NCBI GenBank assembly: GCA_024276255.1
Contig: JAJRXO010000539.1
Span: 1 to 5,126 of the forward strand
Direction of reading: 5' to 3'
Source: Chloroflexota bacterium
Lineage (GTDB): Bacteria; Chloroflexota; Anaerolineae; J102
DNA length: 5,126 nucleotides
A program made the position numbers and the translations under genes. Below, in pieces: positions 1-5,126 of this stretch (positions within the stretch are counted from its first letter, which is position 1; every line of letters starts with the position of its first letter). A model generated the notes under the pieces. The model searched no databases and was not told where the DNA came from. It saw nothing but the letters and a program-made list of their open reading frames with translations.

Positions 1-18
1 TCGGTCGCGAAAAATAGC

Positions 19-1710
19 ATGACTCCCGTCATTATTGCCCATCGCGGCGCCCGCAGCCTGGCGCCGGAAAACACCCTCCTCGCCGCCCGCAAAGGTTATT
101 TTGCGGGTGCCGATTTGTGGGAGACCGATATCGCCGTCACGGCGGATGGCCAGCTCGTACTCATGCACGACGACTCGCTGGCCCGCACCACGAATGTTCG
201 TCAGGTCTTCCCCGATCGCGAACCATGGTTTTTCAGCACATTCACCCTGGCGGAGATCCAGCAGCTTGACGCTGGCAGCTGGTTTGTCGATACCGATCCC
301 TTCGGCCAGATCGCTGCCGGCAGGCTCAGTCCTGCCGACGTGGCCGCCATCCGCGGTGAGCCGGTGCCCACGTTGCGCCAGGCCCTGCAACTCACCAAAG
401 ATCTCAACTGGTGCGTGAATCTGGAGCTCAAGCGCCAGCCCGCGCCCCAGGACCGATTTCCCCTCGTGGAGGCGGTTCTGGCCGAAATCGCGGAGGTGGG
501 GCTGGCCCCGCATCAGGTGATCATCTCCTCCTTCGTGCACGAATGGCTGCGCATGGTGGCCCGTCTACGACCGGACATTGCCATTCAGGCCCTGGTGGGC
601 TATCACGAAGATGATGTACTGGACTGGCGCGCCCCGGTGTTCCCCGTCTACAATCCCCGCGTCACCCTGATCACGGCTGACGAGGTGCAACAACTGGAAG
701 CCCGCGGCATTCACATCAATCTCTTCACGGTCAACGATCCCGCCACCTGGCAACGCTATATCGCAGCCGGCGTCAGCGGCATCATCACCGACTTTCCCCA
801 ACAACTATACCCAATCCTCCACCCCACTCAAGCCCAGGTGGCTCCCATGTACCCCGATGTCGAACCCGCGATTTGCATCATCAACGGCTATCCCAGGACC
901 AGTCGCCAGAAATTCACCCGCGACCAGGTTTCGCAGGCGCACGAAAACTACATCCGTTTTCTGCGTCAGTACGTCCCCAAAGCCCGCATCGACATCCTCT
1001 ACATTGCCGATCCCGACAGCAGCCTGCCCACCGGAACCAATCTCACTTCCTATGACGCCTACATCTGGACCGGCTCTGATCTCACCGTCTATCATGACGA
1101 TGATCCGCGAGTCAGTCGGCAAATCGAATTGGTGAGGGCCATCTACGAAGCCGGGCCCCCGCAATATGGCAGTTGCTGGGGCATTCAGTTGGCAGCCGTG
1201 GCCGCCGGCGGCGAAGTGAAAAAGAACCCTCGCGGCCGTGAATGGGGCATTACCGGCATCCTCCGCCAAACCGCGGCTGGCCGCGAATCGCTGCTGCTCA
1301 GGGGCAAACCCGAAAGCTATCACGGCTTTATCATGCACCTGGATGAAGTCACCCGCGTGCCGGAAGGCGGCACGGTGCTGGCCACCGGTGAACACACCCA
1401 TGTGCAGGCCATGGTGGTCAAATACGGCAAAGGGGAGTTCTGGGCCACTCAGTATCATCCCGAATACAATCTCTTCGAAATGGCGCAGTTGATTGATGCC
1501 CGCTCCGGCCCCCTGGTGAAAGAAGGCTTTTTCGACAGCGAAGAGGCCGTGCATGCTCACGCCGCAGCCCTGCGCCAGCTATACAAGGATCCGCAGAACC
1601 CGCTCCTGCGTCAGCAACTGGGCATCGGCGATGATGTACTCGATCCGCAGATATTGCAACAGGAACTGCGCAACTGGATCGATTTTCAGGTGGTTCCGGC
1701 GATGAGGTAA
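19..1710 (+). CDS. Fused glycerophosphodiester phosphodiesterase - class I glutamine amidotransferase
   Basis: One open frame encodes two enzymes. Residues about 4-262 are a GDPD TIM barrel, a family that hydrolyses glycerophosphodiesters to glycerol 3-phosphate and an alcohol. Visible are HRGA at 8-11 (catalytic H8), P16-E17-N18-T19, metal ligands E35 and D37, H50 in MHDD, NLELK with E136 and K138, FTVND near 236-240, and ITDFP near 256-260. The family's LDAGSWF segment is at 83-89. Residues about 284-483 are a class I GATase with nucleophile C386 in GSCWGIQ and the H480/E482 pair in QYHPEY, so the Cys-His-Glu triad is intact. A tail of about 80 residues follows, ending in an NWI-type segment that I recall from stand-alone GATases of this type. 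No synthetase domain is present, so the amide acceptor is unknown. No signal peptide is seen, suggesting a cytoplasmic protein. ATG 19 is preferred because HRGA normally lies close to the N-terminus, but the frame stays open to the left edge and no Shine-Dalgarno is visible. Domain calls are secure; the joint function is not known. Confidence 0.93.
   Translation: MTPVIIAHRGARSLAPENTLLAARKGYFAGADLWETDIAVTADGQLVLMHDDSLARTTNVRQVFPDREPWFFSTFTLAEIQQLDAGSWFVDTDPFGQIAAGRLSPADVAAIRGEPVPTLRQALQLTKDLNWCVNLELKRQPAPQDRFPLVEAVLAEIAEVGLAPHQVIISSFVHEWLRMVARLRPDIAIQALVGYHEDDVLDWRAPVFPVYNPRVTLITADEVQQLEARGIHINLFTVNDPATWQRYIAAGVSGIITDFPQQLYPILHPTQAQVAPMYPDVEPAICIINGYPRTSRQKFTRDQVSQAHENYIRFLRQYVPKARIDILYIADPDSSLPTGTNLTSYDAYIWTGSDLTVYHDDDPRVSRQIELVRAIYEAGPPQYGSCWGIQLAAVAAGGEVKKNPRGREWGITGILRQTAAGRESLLLRGKPESYHGFIMHLDEVTRVPEGGTVLATGEHTHVQAMVVKYGKGEFWATQYHPEYNLFEMAQLIDARSGPLVKEGFFDSEEAVHAHAAALRQLYKDPQNPLLRQQLGIGDDVLDPQILQQELRNWIDFQVVPAMR
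791..831 (+). other. G-free, C-rich tract encoding the inter-domain linker
   Basis: These 41 nt contain no G on the coding strand (20 C, 13 A, 8 T), although the surrounding coding DNA is G-rich. The tract starts at the end of the GDPD ITDF motif and covers the linker up to about residue 271. It uses codons such as cta, cca, act and caa that are less typical of the rest of the gene. C-rich, G-poor RNA is the known hallmark of Rho-utilisation sites, so such a role is possible. A simple low-complexity linker, or a remnant of former intergenic DNA, would fit equally well. Confidence 0.5.
836..849 (+). promoter_or_regulatory. Possible internal ribosome binding site and start codon for the GATase half
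   Basis: AGGTGG at 836-841 differs from the consensus AGGAGG by one base. It sits 5 nt before an in-frame ATG at 847-849 (Met277). Translation from here would give a 287-residue protein consisting of the whole GATase domain and its tail, close to the size of stand-alone relatives. The spacing is good, but the site lies inside an open frame and the bases also encode linker residues, so chance is a real alternative. Confidence 0.3.
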
Positions 1711-1715
1711 AAAGC
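1711..1715. other. Five-base gap between convergent stop codons
   Basis: The fusion gene ends with TAA at 1708-1710, and the minus-strand YyaL-family gene ends with TGA at 1718-1716. No GC-rich hairpin followed by a T-run is visible on either strand near the junction. Transcripts from both sides probably run into each other, or stop by a factor-dependent route. Confidence 0.85.
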
Positions 1716-3764
1716 TCAGTCGATCTGTTCCGCCAGTGCCTGGGGTGTGGTCACAGGTAGATGGCAGGCATAGTTCTGGCACACATAGGCCGCGGGCTGG
1801 TCATGTACCAGTGTGCGGCCTTTGAGCAGGGGCACCAGCTCGGGAGCCTGCGGATCGCGGGGAGACATACCGGCCACCACAACATCGGGTAAAAAGCGGC
1901 TGAAGACCGTGTTTCGCAAAGCCGAGGTGCGGGGATCGTCCGGCGATCCCACAATGGCGATCTCGCGGCCGGGGCGCAGAAAGTAATCGAGGGCCGAGAG
2001 CAAATGACCGAATCCACTGGGTTGATTGATCATGGGTTGCCGCATGAAACGAAAAATGGTTTCGCTGCGGGCCACGTAATCGGGTCGATCGAGCAGGCGG
2101 GCCAGGCGCAGAGCAGCCTCTGCGTAGGCGCTGTTGCCGCTGGGCTCGGCATTATCGAAGAAATCCTTGCGCCGCACGATAAGCTGTTCATGATCATCGG
2201 CAGTGTGATAGGCTGCGCCGTGTTCATCATCCCAGAAATGCTGATGCACCTGTTGCAGAAGGGCGTCGGCTGCCTGCAACCATTCCGTTTCCCACGTAAC
2301 CTGATACAAGGCCACCAGCCCCTCGGCCACCACCGTGTAATCCTCAAGATAACCGTTGAGGCTGGCCTGCCCGTCCTTCCAGCTACGGAACATGCGGCCG
2401 TTGGCGTCCTGCATCTCCTGCAACAAGAAGCTGGCGTTGGCGCGCGCCGCCTGCAGATAGTCGGGGCGCTGCAACGCGGCCCCGGCCTCGGCCAGGGCCC
2501 GCAACATGAGGCCGTTCCAGGCAGCCAGCACCTTATCGTCGCGTTGAGGCTTCGGGCGCTGCTCACGCACAGCAAACAACTTCGCCCGCCCCTGCTCCAG
2601 CACCCCGGCCAGTTCGCTGGCTTCCATGCCCACCTCTGCGGCCAGTGCCTCCAGATCATGGCTCACGTGCAGGATATTCCGGCCCTCCCAGTTGCCTTGC
2701 TCGCTGACATCATAATAGCGACAAAACAGCTCACCCACATCTGAACCCAGGTGGGCTTTGATCTCGGCCGCTGTCCACACGAAGAACTTGCCCTCCTCGC
2801 CCTCGCTGTCGGCATCCTGGGTGCTGTAAAAACCACCGGCGGCATCCCTCATCTCGCGCAGCACATAGTCCAGGGTTTGCTCCGTCACCTGCCGGAATAG
2901 GGGTTCAGCGCTTATCTGCCAGGCATAGAGATAGATTCGGGCCAGCAGGGCATTGTCGTAGAGCATTTTCTCAAAGTGAGGCACCAGCCAGACCGCGTCG
3001 GTGGAATAGCGATGAAAACCGCCGCCGAGTTGATCGTACACGCCGCCATAGGCCATCTGCCGCAGCGTGTGCACGGTCATAGCCAGGGCCGCGGGCTGGC
3101 GGGTGTGATGATGATAGCGCAGCAGGAATTCAAGGATCATGGCTGGCGGGAATTTGGGCGCAGAGCCAAAGCCGCCGTAGGTGTTGTCATAGAATTGATA
3201 CAGGGTATCAAAAGCTGCGTCGAGGATCTCGGGGCTGAGATCGCCCTGTGCGGGCAATAGTCGACTGCTCTGCTGCAGACGGTTGGTGAGGGAAGTCGCC
3301 GAGCTGCGCATCTCGTCCCGCCGGTCTGCCCAGGCAGCGATGATAGCCTGCACCACGCGGGCAAAGCCGGGCATGCCGTAGCGATCGCCGGACGGGAAAT
3401 AGGTGCCGCCGTAAAAAGGCTGGCCCTCAGGCGTGAGAAAAACCGACATGGGCCATCCACCATGGCCGGTCATGGCGATCACCGCCTCCATATAAATGGC
3501 GTCGATATCCGGCCGCTCCTCGCGATCGACCTTGATACTGATGAAATGGCGGTTCAGGATATCGGCGATGGCAGGATCTTCGAAACTTTCGTGGGCCATG
3601 ACATGACACCAATGGCAGGCCGCGTAGCCCACGCTGAGAAAGATGGGTTTGTCTTCGGCGCGGGCGCGGGCCAGCGCTTCTTCTCCCCATTCGTACCAGT
3701 CCACCGGGTTATGAGCGTGCTGTAAAAGATAGGGAGACGTGGCGTGGATCAGTCGGTTTGGCAT
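1716..3764 (-). CDS. yyaL: Thioredoxin-domain protein of the YyaL/DUF255 (SPATA20) family
   Basis: This is a complete 682-residue member of a widespread family whose biochemical role remains poorly defined. Residues about 3-165 form the DsbH-like thioredoxin domain. It opens with the family signature around SPYLLQHAHNPVDW (10-23), then CHWC at 50-53, VDREERPD at 79-86, and GGWP at 102-105 with the probable cis-proline. The rest forms the six-hairpin alpha barrel related to N-acylglucosamine epimerase and glycosidase folds. Conserved blocks there are GGFGSAPKFP (197-206), YDQLGGGFHRYSTD (243-256), HFEKMLYDN (263-271), DADSEGEEGKFFVWT (317-331), WNGLM (416-420) and NAEPSGNS (538-545). Two cysteines near the C-terminus (C662, C667) lie in the usual YVC...AC block. 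Length matches the family. No signal peptide or membrane segment is seen, so it is probably cytosolic. The ATG at 3764-3762 fits the family N-terminus. It lacks a Shine-Dalgarno sequence and lies 28 nt after the upstream gene's stop, so coupled or leaderless-type initiation is likely. Confidence 0.96.
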   Translation of the reverse strand: MPNRLIHATSPYLLQHAHNPVDWYEWGEEALARARAEDKPIFLSVGYAACHWCHVMAHESFEDPAIADILNRHFISIKVDREERPDIDAIYMEAVIAMTGHGGWPMSVFLTPEGQPFYGGTYFPSGDRYGMPGFARVVQAIIAAWADRRDEMRSSATSLTNRLQQSSRLLPAQGDLSPEILDAAFDTLYQFYDNTYGGFGSAPKFPPAMILEFLLRYHHHTRQPAALAMTVHTLRQMAYGGVYDQLGGGFHRYSTDAVWLVPHFEKMLYDNALLARIYLYAWQISAEPLFRQVTEQTLDYVLREMRDAAGGFYSTQDADSEGEEGKFFVWTAAEIKAHLGSDVGELFCRYYDVSEQGNWEGRNILHVSHDLEALAAEVGMEASELAGVLEQGRAKLFAVREQRPKPQRDDKVLAAWNGLMLRALAEAGAALQRPDYLQAARANASFLLQEMQDANGRMFRSWKDGQASLNGYLEDYTVVAEGLVALYQVTWETEWLQAADALLQQVHQHFWDDEHGAAYHTADDHEQLIVRRKDFFDNAEPSGNSAYAEAALRLARLLDRPDYVARSETIFRFMRQPMINQPSGFGHLLSALDYFLRPGREIAIVGSPDDPRTSALRNTVFSRFLPDVVVAGMSPRDPQAPELVPLLKGRTLVHDQPAAYVCQNYACHLPVTTPQALAEQID

Positions 3765-3792
3765 AAATAGGTTGGTTGGGGTGAGAGGAGAA
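3765..3792 (-). promoter_or_regulatory. G-free leader between the two minus-strand genes
   Basis: The 28 nt between the TGA of the upstream gene and the ATG of the YyaL-family gene contain no G on the coding (minus) strand, so no Shine-Dalgarno sequence can exist within it. The stretch is pyrimidine-rich, with a CCCCAACCAACCTAT core about 3 nt before the ATG. I see no promoter boxes or hairpin. The likely roles are translational re-initiation within an operon or unwound-leader initiation; a C-rich, G-poor Rho-loading site is a further possibility. Confidence 0.5.
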
Positions 3793-5126
3793 TCAGCGAG
3801 CTTCTTCGCCGATGACGTCGAAACTGGCCACTTCAGGCAACGGTCCCCACACCTTGATCGTCAGCTCGGCGGTCTTGCCCGGGGCCACAGGCCGGGGCAG
3901 GGTAATGGTCTCGCTGCGGGCAAAGATGGCTTTGCCCTGACTGTTGTACAGCAAGGCCACCGCCACAATGCGCCGTCGGCTATAACTGGCCGTATTACGC
4001 ATCCGCACACGCAGGATCACATGCTGGCGTTCGTTCATCAATGCGTCGCCGCCCTCGTATCCCCAGGCCGGCGGGGCCTGTTTGTCTGTATCACGGGCAT
4101 TGACGATAGTGACGCGGACTGAATCCACCCGATCGAGATCAGCCACATCGGGGGAGATGCGCTGGGTGAGATAGGTGACGGCGCCAGCAGCCAGGATGCG
4201 CTGCGGCATCTTCCACGATTCGGCTGCGATGAGCCGGCCATCGTCATCGAGAAGCTGCACCGCGGCTGTGATGTGGTTGAGGTTACGCGTGCGGTTGTTA
4301 CGGATAGGAGCGGATATCCACAAGGCGCCGCCGCCCGCCCGATAGAACATAACATCCTCGGTATAGATGCCTATCGTGGGATCAGCATCCTGCTCGTCTT
4401 CGTCGGGCGGAGGGGGCGCCAGAGGATGTAGATTGTTGCGCATCATATCATAATCCGGCTGGTACAGATCCCAATCATGAGGCGGCGCGTTGAAGCTGGT
4501 CATAAACAGAAGGTTACCGGCGCTAAACGCGCGCAACTCGGTGCGATAAAAACCGTCGCCGCTCAGGGTCTCAAACCGAATCATATGCTCGAAATCCGAT
4601 ATAGTTTCGTTGGCCAGTTCCACGTATTCGGGCTGCTGCGGTAAATCGCCCAGGGCATCGCGCAGCGCGGCCGAGAGCATAGCCTGGGAGGGACGATGGT
4701 CATAAGAAGAAATACTGATCATGTATTGGGCGTAGCCATTCTTATCGCCAAACAAAACCGCGTCCGCCTCCTCGCTGATGATCCCCCAGGTGGCAGGGAT
4801 GGTGGTGGTAAAGGCTCCGCTGGGATGCTCATAAAGCAGGCTGGTTTGGCGGCGCAGTTCGGAGAGATCGTGCAGGGTAAAGGTGTCAAGGACGACGGGA
4901 TAGAGGGGTGCCACCTCGTCCCAGGCGGCATCATCCGCCGACAGGCTCAGGCCAATGACTGCGCCCGATTCGCTCCATACCCCGGCAATGACATGCGCCA
5001 GAGGCTCATCCTGCTCCAGTTGGGCGCGAAACTCGATCACACGGCGGCCGGACGGGTCGAGCTCGTCTCGCAAGAATACAAACGTAGCCGGATCGAGCAG
5101 CTGGGCCTTGATCAGGGTGTCCGTAA
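3793..5126 (-). CDS. Multi-module beta-rich protein of unknown function, N-terminus outside window
   Basis: The stop TGA is at 3795-3793 and the frame is open to the right edge, leaving 443 complete codons visible. A TTG at 5073 could be mistaken for a start, but 17 sense codons continue upstream in a matching domain context, so the gene is taken as 5'-truncated by the window. Reading from the visible N-terminus there are four parts. First comes the end of a module closing with a W-DEVAPLYPVVLDTF helix (about 5124-4873). Next is a full PsbP/Mog1-like module from LLYEHPSGAF to the MMRNNLHPL helix (about 4839-4420). A Pro/Asp/Glu-rich linker follows (about 4419-4375). Last are two FxLYD-like beta-sandwich repeats (about 4368-4093 and 4026-3808), each with an R-N polar turn, a V-LL(D/Y)--G strand pair and an LAAGAVTYLTQ or VAPGKTAELTI strand. 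FxLYD-type domains are common in exported proteins, so surface or secreted location is plausible, but any signal peptide would lie outside the window. No catalytic motif is visible. Probably in an operon with the downstream YyaL-family gene. Domain names rest on pattern recognition only. Confidence 0.82.
   Translation of the reverse strand, partial: TDTLIKAQLLDPATFVFLRDELDPSGRRVIEFRAQLEQDEPLAHVIAGVWSESGAVIGLSLSADDAAWDEVAPLYPVVLDTFTLHDLSELRRQTSLLYEHPSGAFTTTIPATWGIISEEADAVLFGDKNGYAQYMISISSYDHRPSQAMLSAALRDALGDLPQQPEYVELANETISDFEHMIRFETLSGDGFYRTELRAFSAGNLLFMTSFNAPPHDWDLYQPDYDMMRNNLHPLAPPPPDEDEQDADPTIGIYTEDVMFYRAGGGALWISAPIRNNRTRNLNHITAAVQLLDDDGRLIAAESWKMPQRILAAGAVTYLTQRISPDVADLDRVDSVRVTIVNARDTDKQAPPAWGYEGGDALMNERQHVILRVRMRNTASYSRRRIVAVALLYNSQGKAIFARSETITLPRPVAPGKTAELTIKVWGPLPEVASFDVIGEEAR
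3808..4368 (-). repeat. Two tandem FxLYD-like beta-sandwich repeats (protein level)
   Basis: Repeat A (about 4368-4093) contains ISAPIRNNRTRNLNHITAAV, then QLLDDDGRLIAAES, then ILAAGAVTYLTQRI. Repeat B (about 4026-3808) contains LRVRMRNTASYSRRRIVAV, then ALLYNSQGKAIFARSE, then PVAPGKTAELTIKV. The order of elements (R-N turn, strand, LL-D/Y--G turn, x-APG-like turn, final strand) is the same in both, indicating an old internal duplication. Similarity is at the protein level only; no DNA repeat is evident. Confidence 0.5.
4420..4839 (-). other. PsbP/Mog1-like module inside the unknown protein
   Basis: About 140 residues begin with an LLYEHPSGAFTTTIPATW segment, which reads like the opening strands of the PsbP/Mog1/DcrB fold (a short sequence, a strand ending at a Pro, then a Trp). 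Alternating strands follow, then a helix with SQAMLSAALRDAL, and finally a strand and terminal helix ending in DYDMMRNNLHPL. The terminal strand and helix resemble those of the preceding partial module, which suggests a tandem pair. The assignment is by eye and moderate at best. Confidence 0.45.

Noticed and set aside
1..18. Promoter or ribosome binding site before the fusion gene
   Set aside because: Only 18 nt are available. They show no SD-like purine box of the right form and no promoter boxes can be judged, so nothing can be supported.
805..1560. Long open frame on the minus strand opposite the GATase half (251 codons)
   Set aside because: It is fully antisense to a domain with an intact catalytic triad, its translation shows no recognisable family motif, and it is rich in Gly, Ala and Val as expected from GC-biased codons read backwards.
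610..1640. Direct repeat GATGATGTACT at 610-620 and 1630-1640
   Set aside because: Both copies encode Asp-Asp-Val-Leu in unrelated protein contexts (EDDVLDW and GDDVLDP). Eleven bases with common codons is best read as coincidence.
1677..1725. Inverted repeat GATCGA (1677-1682) and TCGATC (1720-1725) spanning the convergent stops
   Set aside because: A 6-bp stem with a 37-nt loop and no T-run is too weak for a terminator, and the arms are near-palindromic around TCGA, which arises easily.
2004..2744. Plus-strand open frame opposite the YyaL-family gene (246 codons)
   Set aside because: It lies entirely within a well-conserved gene on the other strand, and its translation has no coherent domain. 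It is a codon-bias shadow.
5071..5073. TTG as the start codon of the right-hand minus-strand gene
   Set aside because: Seventeen in-frame sense codons continue to the window edge, and the sequence just after the TTG is already mid-domain. No SD is visible before it, so the true start lies beyond 5126.

Overview
This window holds three large protein genes packed almost without gaps. I see no RNA genes, mobile elements, CRISPR arrays or long intergenic regions. The DNA is clearly GC-rich, and codons end mostly in G or C. The gene mix suggests a free-living bacterium. The third protein joins PsbP/Mog1-like and FxLYD-like modules, a style I associate with Chloroflexota (Anaerolineae/Caldilineae). 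That taxonomic guess is an inference with modest confidence; no marker gene is present to settle it.

Layout: (1) 19-1710, plus strand, is one uninterrupted 563-codon gene. It encodes a complete glycerophosphodiester phosphodiesterase (GDPD) domain followed in the same frame by a complete class I glutamine amidotransferase (GATase) domain. (2) 1716-3764, minus strand, encodes a full-length YyaL/DUF255/SPATA20-family protein with an N-terminal thioredoxin-like CxxC domain and a large alpha-helical barrel. (3) 3793 to the right edge, minus strand, is the 3' part of a gene for a multi-module, mostly beta protein of unknown function. Its start lies outside the window.

Genes 2 and 3 are co-directional, 28 bp apart, and probably co-transcribed with gene 3 first. 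Gene 1 converges on gene 2 with only 5 bp between stop codons and no recognisable hairpin terminator. Nothing in the sequence ties the three genes into one pathway.

The most interesting object is the GDPD-GATase fusion. Both halves keep their catalytic residues. They are joined at a short linker whose DNA is compositionally odd: 41 nt with no G on the coding strand. An SD-like AGGTGG and an ATG follow just downstream and could start the GATase separately. The 28-nt leader between genes 3 and 2 is also G-free on its coding strand and shares a short CCCCAAC-AAC-TAT pattern with the linker. The linker may therefore derive from a former intergenic leader, or act as a C-rich/G-poor regulatory tract. 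I found no clear evidence of a wholly new multi-gene system.
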